Source: Paratinospora sagittata (taxonomy: Eukaryota > Streptophyta > Magnoliopsida > Ranunculales > Menispermaceae). Taken from it: DNA of 64,000 bases. How positions within the stretch are numbered: the first letter of the stretch is position 1; each line of letters begins with the position of its first letter. Shown piece after piece: positions 44,218 through 55,013 of this stretch. The notes below the pieces were generated by a model, which ran no database searches, had not been told where the DNA came from, and saw only the letters and a list, made by a program, of their open reading frames with translations. A program made the position numbers and the translations under genes. The stretch lies in NCBI GenBank assembly GCA_035771175.1, contig CM069604.1, positions 19,469,115-19,533,114 of the forward strand, read 5' to 3'.

Positions 44218-46114
44218 TGTTGACCTAAGTTATTTTCCACTTAGAATTCTCCTAAGTGTTTTGATGCTAACAAACAATATAACCATGGTGCTAATGGTTG
44301 AATTGAGCATGTATCAGCACCAAGTATAAGTCAAAAGGCCAATAGAAGATTCAAGTGATCTCAAGTCAACTCAAGTGGATTAAACAAAGTCAAAGTCAAA
44401 GTCAAAAGCTTGGACGAGTTGACTCGATGATAAAGGATGAGAGCTTACAAGAATAAGTAGAATTAGGTTGTAATATTTCTTGTTTCTATATTGCTCATTT
44501 ATTTCCAAATCATTGCATGCATGCATCATATTTTAAAAATGATTGGTTTTTACAAAGTCAAACCAATTTTCGATTTAGTCAAAATCTTGACTTTCATAAA
44601 AAATGAGTTTAACACTTGTTCATTCTTCAATTTGATCAAATCCAGTGTTGTCAGGTGTTTTTAGACTTGTTTGATCGAGAAAACTTGTTTAATCACAAAA
44701 TTAACTAAGTAAAACAAGTTTGTGCTTTTGTTGGATGCAGAAACATGTTTCCTATAAAAGAAACACGTTTCCTGTTCAAACTTAGCAAATTTCTCACCGA
44801 GTCATACAAAAACGCGTTTCCATTAAGAAAATAGAGAGTTGTTTTCTCTCACATTTGAACATAAACATGGTTCCAAACCTAGAAACATGGTTCCCACCTT
44901 TTCGACATACTTTTGTATAAATATGTCCCTTATTTGCAAAAAAATTGAATCTTGCACTTTTATGTTGTTCTCCTCATTTTCAAAACAAAATCAAGTTTCT
45001 TCAAAAATGATTTTGAAAGAAAAAGGTTTTACAAATTGTTTGTCTTACTTTGTGAAATCTCCTAAGCTTTTAATCTTTCTTTCTTGAGAGAAATCATACT
45101 TAGAGAGTTTTTGGTTTTGAGAAACATATCCTTGATTTGAAGCATTTTGCTTCTCAATCTGTTTTGGGTTTTTTCTTCAACCTTCAATCTGAAATCTTCT
45201 TTTGAGAGAAACCTCTTAGATTCTTAGGGAAATGAGTGCTTGATTTCTTAATCTAGAATTCCCTAAGTTTAAGTGTTTTTGTGAGAAAATGAGAGATTGA
45301 ACTTTGAACTCTATCTTCCACATCTTCTCATTTTCAAGAACACCTAGAGAGAACATTTGAATAAAAAATCATCTTGGTGATTTTGGAGCTTCAACTTTTG
45401 CATCAATCATGCACATTTTTCAACATCATTCAAATGGGCAATATGGATACATTAAATGTATATGGTTGTAAGTTTTCTTAATCCATGAACTTTAATTTCA
45501 TATCTTGTATTGATTGAAATAGTTATATCTTGAGCTTCATTGTAATATTTGTAATTAGAGTTTTGGTTTGTTTCAAGATTGAAACAAGCAAGTCAAGTGA
45601 ATTTGATTCACTTAAGATTCCTAAGTTGGAATCAAAGGTAGTTTCACCCTTTCTCTTGAAAAGGGTCAAGTGGTTCATCCTTAGCCCGATAAAAGGATTT
45701 TAGGTTATTCCTTATCTCGCAAAAAGAAGTAGAAGGTTCATCCTTAACTTGTAAAAGGATTTTATGTTCTTTCTTATCTCGAAAAAAGGAAGTAGACGGT
45801 TCATCCTTAGCTCGTAAAAGGATAAGTTTGTCTTAAACATGTAAATAGGCATTTATAACGGTTTGATTCACACCCGGTAAGTGAATCTGAGATAGTGGAA
45901 ACCTAGAGAAAGTTTCTTTAGGCACTGATGTAAGAAATTAGATTTTTGTACCACATAGAAATCTTGTGTCATTGCATTTAAATTTATGTATTTATATCTT
46001 GCACAAGATATATTTGAACAAATGTCTTAAACAATTTAAGGATAACATAAGAAATATTAATATTGACTAAATTAGCCAAAACACCCAATTCACCCCCCTA
46101 TTGAGTGACTATCA
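44218..46114 (+). mobile_element. Second SIRE-like LTR, inserted in the first
   Basis: Starts TGTTGACCTAAGTTATTTTCC-type sequence and runs through 'tgttttgatgctaacaaac' to CCCAATTCACCCCCCTATTG near 46085-46105. Word pairs GAAACATGTTTCC / GAAACACGTTTCC lie at 44740-44780, with more to 44905. TATA-like TGTATAAATATG is near 44912. From 45640 to 45830 there are three repeats of a 'gttcatccttag...aaaaggatttt' unit of about 60 bp. It interrupts the LTR at 43018; the left flank is GTAAG, but no clear matching duplication is seen at the right, so the 3' edge is approximate. Confidence 0.75.
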
Positions 46115-46414
46115 CTAAAAACACTCTCCATATTTTGTAAACATTATTGTATTTTGGATTGGCCGGTTAGCAAATCGAGAAGTTTTCCTAATCGAAAAAC
46201 GGTGTTTGTAACGGTTTGATCCACACCTGTAAGTTGGATCAAGGTTAGTGGAATTTGAGAATTCTTGAACAGGGTGGTCAAGTAGTGGAGGTAGGCTTTG
46301 AGGAAGCCGAACCACTTTAAATCTCTATGTTCATTGTTTACATTACTTTCTTTTTTATCTTCGCCATTATTGTTGTTTAATGTTTGTGAAAATATGTAAA
46401 ATCCAATTCACCCC

Positions 46415-47190
46415 TGTCACACCCCGCCCGAACGCGCCTAAACCGGCGGAACACTCACAGACGGGGCACAAATGCATTATAACAATAAATGAGTACGTAG
46501 GAACACAATAAGGTACAAGTCTGATTTTATTAATTTCAGAATATATTCTTGTACATGAAATAAAAAAGGGAACATCCTTCCAAAATCCCTAATTAATAAA
46601 CGAAGGGTTACAAAATGTGGGGCCAAAAACCTCCACCAAGTCCACCCTAATCTCCTTAGAAAAATTGGATAACAACGGAGTGAGCTACACGCCCAGTGGG
46701 TAAAATAGTTTGTGAATATGACAATTAGTAAAGCAAACTTCATAATCAAATATCATAAATACACATCAGAGCATCATAATCAATACAACATGTATGTATG
46801 CATGACACCGTCTCGTATTGGTTTCATGATTGTACGACGCCTGAGTTCACTTACAAATGTACCTCCCCAGGAGTAGCTGGGTTCTCATTATACATCCCTC
46901 CTCAGGAATGACGCCCTGGATTCACGTACAGATGTCCCTCCTCAGGTAAACCCGGGTTCTCATTGTACGTCCCTCTCCAGAGAAATATCAATAATAGTGA
47001 GCATTGCTTCTAACTATTTTGTGGATCATAAACCACATACGTCCCTAGGTGGTGCTTTTGTATGATGCCAATGCATGAACAGGTCCGGTTTGTACTAACA
47101 TTAGAAAGGGTTTGGCAACGTCTGGTGATCCTTATCAGGGTCGGTATCATTACGTGCACAATTAGAACATTTAGTATTACTTGTACAAGT
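46415..47190 (-). repeat. 3' LTR of Tekay3, truncated
   Basis: Matches the outer 770 bp of 60123-61484 (TGTCACACC, 'gtatgtatgcatgacacc' near 46792, 'cgtccctaggtggtgct' near 47040). It stops after 'tattacttgtacaag' at 47190 and joins directly to the internal 3' region. The promoter half of this LTR, with the polypurine tract, is deleted. Confidence 0.9.
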
Positions 47191-47349
47191 TGCCAAAGAG
47201 GCCATTGCGTGTGTGCATTACTACCTCCATCGGTGCTATTTTCAGACATCTGCATAGTTATTTAAGTGAAACGACATATTAAGATATTGTAAACAAAGTT
47301 CCATCATTTTATTGATAAGTGAAAAAGTACAATGTATCACATCATCAAT
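47191..47349 (-). other. Tekay3 3' untranslated remnant
   Basis: Matches in reverse the sequence between pol and the LTR in Tekay4 (57122-57290), including the block around 'aatgtatcacatcatc'. No gene. Confidence 0.8.
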
Positions 47350-48780
47350 TATTGACTAGAAAACAATTCAGGGTATTTCACTTTAATTGTTTCTTCTAGT
47401 TCCCATGTTGCTTCCTCAACTCTATGGTGATCCCAGTGCACCTTCACAAGTGGTATGCTACACCGCCTTAGTTCTTAAGCTTTTCTATCCAGAATCTGTA
47501 TCGCTCTCTCCCGATACGTGTTTCCTTCTTCAACCCGAACCTCGACCAGAGGGATGATATACGAAGGATCAGGATGATACTTTTGAAGCATAGATACGTG
47601 AAAAACGTCATGAACCTTAGATATGGACGATGGAAGGGATAGACGATAGGCCAGTTTGCCAATACGTTCAATGATCTGAAATGGACCGATATACCGTGGG
47701 GAGAGCTTTCCTTTGATCCCAAAGCATTTGAAACCTCTTGTAGGCTAAAATTTTAGAAAAACCAAGTCCCCCTTATCAAATTCTAGAGGCTGTCTCCGCT
47801 TGTTAGCATAGCTTTTCTGTCGACTTTGTGCTACACGAAGTCAATCTTTTACTAGTGTGATCTTCTCAAAAGTCTCTTGAACTATTTCAGGCCCCAACTA
47901 CGGTCGATCTGCCATATCTAACCAGCATACCAGCGATCTGCAAAGGCGACCATAGAAAGCCTCGTACGGTTCCATGCCGATATTGGTTTGGTAGCTGTTG
48001 TTGTATGCAAACTTAGCCAATTGTATGTGTTTTGCCCATCCGTCATGAAAGTCCAAAATGCAGCACCGTAACATATCCTCCAAGATCTGGATAAGACGCT
48101 CTGACTGACCATCAGTCTGAGGGTGAAAGGTTGTGCTCATGGTGATCCTGGAGCCCATTATACTCTGAAAGCTTTGCCAAAACTATGATGTGAATCGAGG
48201 ATCTCGATCAGAGATGATCGTGAGTGGTCTACCATGGAGGCCTACGATTTCTCTTTCATACAGTTCGACAAGCTTGGCAGGGTTATCCGTGAACCTTATT
48301 GGCGAAAAGTGTGCAGACTTTGTAAGTCTGTCAATGATAACGCAGATTGCATCTTGCCCTTTATTATTTAGAGGCAAGGCTGTAACAAAATCCATTGCAA
48401 TGTTCTCCCACTTCCATTCTCCAATAGGTAAAGGCTGGAAAAGTCCAGAGGAAAGTCCGCGTTCTGCCTTGAATTGTCGGTAAACGAGACATCTAGCAAC
48501 GAAGTCTACAATAGCCTTCTTCATTCCAGAAAAACAAAATTGTCGCTTGACATCCTTGTACATCTTGTCTCCCCCAGGATGCATAGCGAACCTCGAACAA
48601 TGCATTTCAGTGAGCACTTCTTTCTGAACCTCAGGATCGTTCGACAGACAGAGGCATTTTTTGTAGAAAATGACCCCATTTTCAGAGATCGACCAGTGAG
48701 GAAGGTCCTGTCCGCTGAGTAGAAGTTCTCGTTTCTCCATTAACATAGGGTCGTTGGCCTAAGCTGCTAAAATCTTTTGA
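47350..48780 (-). pseudogene. Tekay3 integrase and chromodomain
   Basis: The minus strand begins at the right with the zinc region ([34 protein letters not shown], where the second Cys of the C-x-x-C pair is Tyr). The core has the first catalytic aspartate in MDFVTALPLN, the second in ITIISDRDPRF-like sequence near 48195-48215, and the glutamate in HPQTDGQSERLIQILEDML. The C-terminal part follows with KRFGIKGKLSPRYIGPF-like sequence near 47665-47715. The chromodomain (SIPLVKVHWDHHRVEEATWE, KVKYPELF) ends at a stop near 47350. The break at 48158-48183 shifts frame, and another stop lies before 47720. Confidence 0.92.
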
Positions 48781-50123
48781 ACCAGCTCAGAGTTGGCTGA
48801 TAATTGAGAGAGTCGTGATCTTCTTCCCTCCTCAATCAGTTGTAGGTTAAAATTTTCCATCTCTGTAGCCAACTTCCCCCTCTCAAAGTTAACAATGCAA
48901 GCAACATATGATTTTCTACTCAGGGCATCTGTAACCACATTGGCATTACCGGGATGGTACTAGAGTTGAAAGTCATAATCTTTCAAGAATTCCAACCATC
49001 GCCTTTGGTGGAGGTTTAAGTCTCTTTGAGTGTAGATGTACTTAAGACTTTTGTGATCTGAGAAGACCTCAAACCGTTCACCGTATAGGTAATGACGCCA
49101 TAACTTTAGTGCCAATACGACAACTGCAAGTTCCAAGTCATGCATTGGGTAATTACCCTCATGAATCTTCAGTTGCCTCGAAGCATATGCAACAACTTGG
49201 CCTTCTTGCATTAGTATTGCACCTAAGCCTTGGAGAGAGGCGTCGGTGTATAGTGAAAACCCAACTCCATTTTGTGGAGTGATTAGTATAGGTGCTGTCG
49301 TGAGGCGCTTCTTCAATTTCTGAAATGACTATTCACAGGTGGGATTCCAAATGAATCGTACGTCTTTCCGAGTGAGCTTGGTCATAGGTTCAACAATCTT
49401 TGAGAAATCCTTGATGAAGCGTCTGTAGTAGCCAGCCAAACCAAGAAAACTCCGCATTTGAGTAACTATGTTGGGCTGTTTCCAATTTAAAACCGCTTCA
49501 ACCTTTGAAGGATCCACCTCAATGCCATTGCCTGAAACCACATGACCTAGGAATTGAACTCGCTTCACCTAAAATTCGCACTTACTCAACTTTTCATACA
49601 ACTGGTGGCTTCTCAAGGTCTTGAGGACAATCCTTAGATGTATCTTATGGTCTTCCCCGGTTGAGGAATATATCAAGATATCATCCACGAAGACCATCAC
49701 GAATCGATCTAAATATAACCTAAAGATGCGGCTCATCAAATCCATGAACGCAACAGGTCCATTTGTTAGACCGAACGACATGACCAAGAACTCGTAATGA
49801 CCGTACTGAGTTCTGAAAGCCGTTTTAGTAATGTCTGATTATCAAATCAGGGGTTGATGATAACCGGATCGTAAATCAATCTTAGAGAAGTACTTGGCAT
49901 CTCTAAGTTGGTCGAACAAGTCATCGATCCTAGGCAACGAATATCTGATCTTAATGGTAATGTTCTTCAACTTGCGATAGTCAATGTAAAGTTGTAACGA
50001 ACCATCCTTTTTGCGAACAAACAGAACCGTAGCGCCCCAGGGTGATGAACTTTTTCTAATAAAGCCATTACTCTCCAATTCCTTCAGTTTCTTGTCCAAC
50101 TCAACCAGCTCGACGTTGGACAT
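48781..50123 (-). pseudogene. Tekay3 reverse transcriptase and RNase H
   Basis: RT begins with [35 protein letters not shown] and [20 protein letters not shown]. The middle is broken near 49840. [20 protein letters not shown] and the active site FVDD in [13 protein letters not shown] follow (near 49675-49700). The connection [20 protein letters not shown] lies at 49400-49460. RNase H shows [13 protein letters not shown], the glutamate in [20 protein letters not shown], and [16 protein letters not shown], so its three acidic residues remain. Frame breaks lie near 49329 and 49569. Confidence 0.93.
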
Positions 50124-51830
50124 TCTATATGGTGGAACTAAGATAGGCCTGGTCCTAAGTATGAGTTTGACTGCAAATCGAATTCCCTAATCGGAGGTAG
50201 ACTAAGAAGGTCATTTAAAAAAATTGTCGGGAATTCAGATATTACTGGGACATCATGTACTTCGAAAGGGTACAGTGCTGGTGAATCATTGTCATCACCA
50301 AGGGATAGTGCTCGAAGTTGTGCCTTGAGAAGTGCAACAGTCGAGTTGTATATCCATTTCCTCGTTCCCTGAATCTTGACAAACTGCCCCGTTGGCAAAG
50401 ATAACTGAACTTGCTTATTCATACAATCGATCTTTGCATCTAGAGGTGCGAGCCAGTCCATGCCGATGATGATATCAAAGTCTTCAACGATAGAAAATGC
50501 TCTGCCATGGTTCCATTGCCCCTGGTTCTGCCTGGGTTGGGTATTAGCAGCAGGTGGGGCTTGCTGGACTAGAACAACGGGAATAGGTCGCCGCGGTTGC
50601 TGAGGGTGGGGGCAGGCATTTCTTACATGGCCCTACTGGCCGCAGTTATAACAAGTCGGTCTCTACTGCTGAGGTGCTTGTTGCTGGTTCTGATGGCCAT
50701 GCTAATTGTGGTGCTGACCACCACCCCTGCCATTGCCGTTGCGATGGCCACACCTTCCATTACGACCTCCCCTTCCATTACGACCTCCTCGGCCTTGATT
50801 ACGAATGCCCGGATGGCCAGGGTTAAATAGTTTAGCCGGAGGTGCCGTGGCCTCATTCTTTTGAACAGGGGCTGGGAGGGCTGGGTTTTGATTAGAGTAG
50901 GGCTTCTTTTTGTTGCCCTGCTGTGAGCCCTGTTGGGAAAACGTTGCAGACCATTTTCCCCTATTCATTTTTTGCTCTTGCTCAATCTTTTCCAGGTCAA
51001 AGCTCATGGCCTTGTCAACCACCTCCCTGTAAATCTTGAGATCTAAGATTGACAAGGCTTGTCGGATGTCAGGACGAAGGCTGTTGTAGAATTTTTTTAG
51101 TCTTATCTTGCTCTGTTGAGATGGTGGAGAGTAGACCGATAATTTTGGTCAACCTGACAGCATATTCTCTGACAGTCATGCTGCCCTGGTATAGCCTGGC
51201 GAACTCCTGGCGCTTCTGCCTCTTCACAGCGCCAGAGAAGTACTCATCAATGAACAATGACTCGAACTGCTACCAAGTCATGTCTGTGGTATTGACCCTT
51301 GGGTCTTCTTTCACTGTTATCCACCATGTATTTGCTCCACAACCAAGTTGGTAAGATGCAAGTGGAATCTTTCGAGCCTCGTCGACTCCCATAGCATCGA
51401 GAACCTTTTTCGACTCATCCAACCATTTTTGCGCCTCCTCCATATCAGTGGTGCTAGCAAAAGTAAGGGGTTATAGCCTTGTATACTTCGTAATCTGGTT
51501 GGTTTTAGTCTCTAACCTAGATCTAACAGGTGCCTGAACAATGATAACCTGATTGGCCGCGGTCTCACGAACGATCATCTGAACAATTACCTTCATCGCC
51601 TCGATAAATTTGGAGAAAAAGACTTTCATGCTCGAAAGCATGGCAAAGGATGTGGGCTGAGGTGGCACTGCCTGCCCAGACGTAGTAGCAGTGTCATGTG
51701 TGGCCTGCTCTGTCATTGGAGGCGGCGGTTCCTAATTTTGAATTACAAGAGCTGCCTCCTCTGCTGGACGGACTGTGCGTGACCTTCCTCTCTTCCTGGT
51801 TTGCATTTCCTCACTGGCAGAGAGAAAACA
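50124..51830 (-). pseudogene. Tekay3 gag with residual protease region
   Basis: Starts near 51808 (MQTRKRGRSRTVRPAEEAAL) and reaches a stop soon after. Gag core motifs are WMDESKKVLDAMGVDEARKI-like sequence near 51370-51440, then FIDEYFSGAVKRQKRQEF, MTVREYAVRLTKI and LKIYREVVDKAMSFDLEKIE. A glycine/arginine/asparagine-rich stretch lies at 50700-50830. The zinc knuckle CYNCGQ-stop-GHVRNAC lies near 50610-50660. After GRAFS near 50500 the sequence passes directly to VEDFDIIIGMDWLAPLDAKI: the D-S-G protease core present in Tekay4 is missing. The RT linker follows ([19 protein letters not shown]). Confidence 0.88.
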
Positions 51831-52498
51831 AAACCATGATTTAGGAACTATAGCCAAGTATAATGTTATGATATTCTCAGCAATAAGTTTGAGAGTACTG
51901 TAATATTAAAACCACATATTTTTCTAAGTATAATGTAAGGTTTTTGTTGAGGAATCAAAGATGTTTAGCTATGGTGTAAAACAAGGTTAAAATGTTCATA
52001 TAATAAGTATTAAACTTTGCAAGTATTTCAAATGTTTTGGTTCTGGTTTTTGTGAACATACATATATATTTCTTTGAAAATTCATACGAGTCATAAAGGT
52101 TCTAAGATTTGACTCAGTAAATGTCCTGAGCTAACGTTCTATCGCAATCTTATGTATTCAAACACTTTCGCTTAGTCTTTTTGACTATTATCCAAATTCG
52201 TGTGTCCCATACCGCATGAATTTTGTAATAAGGGTTTCAACCAAGTTAAGTTGTAAGAACATGGTCTCTACAAAACATTGGCGGGAGAGGAGTTCATTCA
52301 TAATATCGTCCAATTTTACTCGTCCCATACTATTTAAACTTGGTGATAATGCTAGTAATTCAACTTTCCCCAGATGTTTCTTTTCACACAAGGTCGTGGG
52401 TATTCTTACTTCCACATTTTATTTAGTATTTTCCAATTTTGTTGTGTCCCATACCACTCCAAAGTTAGTGATACAAAAGAAAGAATGGTTATAAGTCG
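51831..52498 (-). other. Tekay3 5' untranslated region with ~120-bp repeats
   Basis: No coding region is supported. The phrase GTCCCATAC occurs at 52204, 52322 and 52445, each time preceded by a form of TCCAAATT or TCCAATTTT, giving a degenerate tandem unit of about 120 bp. The other end of this untranslated region is at 60084-60106, beyond the inserted gene. Confidence 0.6.
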
Positions 52499-52988
52499 GT
52501 CCACCAAAGATAGTCTTAAACAAAAAATTTTATTCATTTAAACAATAGTTACAATGCCAGTAATCATTCCTGATTTTCTTGCCTACTACTGCTCCTCCTA
52601 GACCTCCTGCTAGGTACAAGAAAACTACAAGAAGAACGTTGAGAAGTTGCTCGCTGTTCTTCGACGTTTTTCATACTTGTTAACAAAACATTTTGAGTCT
52701 CTTCCATCCGAGCAATACTAGATACAATCACATTTAACTGCTCGAATGGGTTAGTCGATTGCTCCATCGATGGTTGATAGGTTGATTGTCTCATAGGTTG
52801 AGGGTAGGCTGTCGGCATTGGTGGAAAGTATTGGCCATATGGTTGACTCATAGGTGGAGGGTAGTTGGTTTGATTGTACGGGAATTCCCTAACTGGAACC
52901 TCTTGGATGTTTGGACATGCTTGAGTCGAAAAGTTTTGAAACAATGGACTCATTGGGATATCCTATCTTCCGATGTTTGGTGCAGCAC

Positions 52989-53416
52989 TGTAATACTCTG
53001 TATTTCACAAAAAAAAAAAAAAATTACTATTTGGGCAACGCCCGAACGTTCAGGCGCATGACAGAACGTTCAGGCGCACGCCAGAACGTTCAGGCGCACG
53101 CCAGAACGTTCAGGCGCACGCCAAAACGTTCAGGCGCACGCCAAGTTCAGGCGCAAGCCAGAACGTTCAGGCGCATGCCATAACGTTCAGGCGCAATGCC
53201 AGAACATTCAGGCGCAAAGCCAGAACATTCAGGCGCAATGCAGAACGTTCAGGCGCAATGCCAGAACGTTCAGGTGCATGCCAGAACGTTCAGGCGCCAA
53301 AAATCTCTATATAAGGAACCCTCCTCATTCTCATTTCTCACACCAAAATCACTCTCCTTTTGATTTTCCTTCTCTTTCCACTCATTCTAAGTTTTTAGTT
53401 TTTGAGACTCTCTGAT
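52989..53416 (+). repeat. Partial 5' LTR of Tekay4 (U3 and start of R)
   Basis: Matches 57359-57668 apart from the longer repeat array. It has TATA box CTATATAAGG near 53308 and ends at GAGACTCTCTGAT (53416), where the full LTR goes on with CGAGACTCTCG. Confidence 0.93.
53041..53297 (+). repeat. 13-copy tandem array in the Tekay4 5' LTR
   Basis: Thirteen units of about 20 bp, consensus CCAGAACGTTCAGGCGCATG with variants (CACG, CAATG endings; AACATT in two units; one short unit CAAGTTCAGGCGCAAG). Each unit centres on the palindrome AACGTT. It lies directly upstream of the TATA box. The 3' LTR has seven units in the same place. Confidence 0.95.
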
Positions 53417-53669
53417 CCATTAAATGTCACACCCTGCCCGGACGCGCCTAAACCGGCGGTACACTCGCGGACGGGGCATGCATTTGGAATAATCACAATG
53501 GTAATAACAGAGTGCGCAGCGGAAATATAGTACACAGTACAAATCTGATTTCATTTAATTCAGAATACTTTTGTACATCAAATGGTCAAGGGAACATACT
53601 CCCAAAATTTCCAATGAATCATACAAAGGGTATAAATTGTGGGCCCCATTCCTGCTATTCCAGTCCACC
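53408..53669 (-). repeat. Inverted PBS and LTR-end segment in Tekay4
   Basis: From 53408 the sequence reads CTCTCTGATCCATTAAATGTCACACC, one base short of and one substitution from the Tekay3 PBS/LTR junction at 60105-60130. It then follows the Tekay LTR end in reverse orientation to CAGTCCACC at 53669, about 245 bp. The next base starts the gag tail in plus orientation. So a PBS and the 3' part of an LTR stand inverted relative to the rest of the element. Confidence 0.9.
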
Positions 53670-55013
53670 AAGCACCACCTGCTGCTAATGCCCAACCCAG
53701 GCCGAACCAGGGTTAACGGAATCAGGGCCGAGCTTTTGCCATCGCTCAACAACCCCTCCTAGACAACAATATTGTGGAAGGTACCTTTCCTTTGTTCAAT
53801 ACATTGGTGCATGTTTTGTTTGATTCTGGTGCTACGCATTCTTTTATATCGCCGTCATTGGTAAGACATTTAGGCTTGCATCCTGAACCCACAAACATCA
53901 CACTCCATGTCACATCACCGTTCGGATCGGGTACTGACGTGAATTTGCAGCGTCTCGATGTGAGCTTCGAATGTCCGAACAGATAATATATGCCGATCTT
54001 TTTGTGATGAATTTTGAAGACTTCGACATCATCCTCGGCATGGACTGGCTCGCACCACTGAATGCAAAGATCGACTGTATGAACAAGCAAGTTCAGTTAA
54101 CTTTGCCTACAGGAGAGTTTGTCAAGATTCAGGGAACAAGACAATGGATACACAAATCAACAGTTGCACTTCTCAAGTCACAACTTCGAGCCTTGTCTCT
54201 TGGTGAATGCAATGAATCACCAGCTCTGTACCCTCCTGAAGTACGCGATGTTCCAGTCATATCTGAATTCCCAACAGTTTTCTTAATGACCTTCCTGGTC
54301 TGCCTCCAGTTAGGGAATTCGATTTTGAGATCAACCTCATACCTGGGACAACGCCTATCTCAATTCCACCATACAGAATGTCAAATGTTGAACTGGTCGA
54401 ATTAGACAAACAACTTAAGGAATTAGAGCGTAATGGCTTCATCCGAAAGAGTTCATCACCCTGGGGCACTCCAGTTCTGTTTGTTCGCAAAAAGGATGGT
54501 TCGTTACGACTTTGCACCGATTATCGCAAGTTGAATAACGTCACCATCAAGAACAGATATCTGTTGCCCAGGATCGATGACTTGTTCGACCAACTTCGAG
54601 ATGCCAAATACTTCTCTAAGATTGATTTGCAGTCCGGTTATCACCAACTCTGGATCCGAGAATCGGCCATCACCAAGACGGCGTTCAGAACTCGGTACGG
54701 TCATTACGAGTTCTTAGTTATGCCGTTTGGTCTAACAAATGCACCTGCTGCATTCATGGATTTGATGAATCGCATATTCAGGTTATACTTAGACCGATTT
54801 GTGGTGGTTTTTGTCGACGACATCTTGATATATTCCTCAACCGAGGAAGACCATAAAATACATTTGAAGATCGTCCTCCAGACCTTACAAAGACACCAAC
54901 TGTATGCAAAGTTGAGTAAGTGCGAATTTTGGGCGCGAGAGTTCAATTCCTCGACCATGTGGTTTCAGGCAATGGCATTGAGGTCGATCCTTCTAAGGTT
55001 GAAACAGTCTTAA
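53670..55013 (+). pseudogene. Tekay4 gag end, protease and reverse transcriptase
   Basis: Opens within the proline/asparagine-rich gag end (NQGRAFAIAQQP-like, one stop). The protease core VLFDSGATHSFISPSLVRHL near 53815-53870 keeps its catalytic D-S-G; DIILGMDWLAPLNAKI follows after a frameshift near 53985. The linker [19 protein letters not shown] ends in another frameshift near 54280-54400. RT is then open for 211 codons: [54 protein letters not shown] and active site FVDD near 54808-54819. A frameshift near 54935 (REFNSS where REVQFLGH is normal) ends the frame. Confidence 0.94.

Noticed and set aside
53041..53297. CRISPR-like array
   Set aside because: The ~20-bp units are directly adjacent with no spacers, lie inside an LTR promoter and occur in a plant genome.
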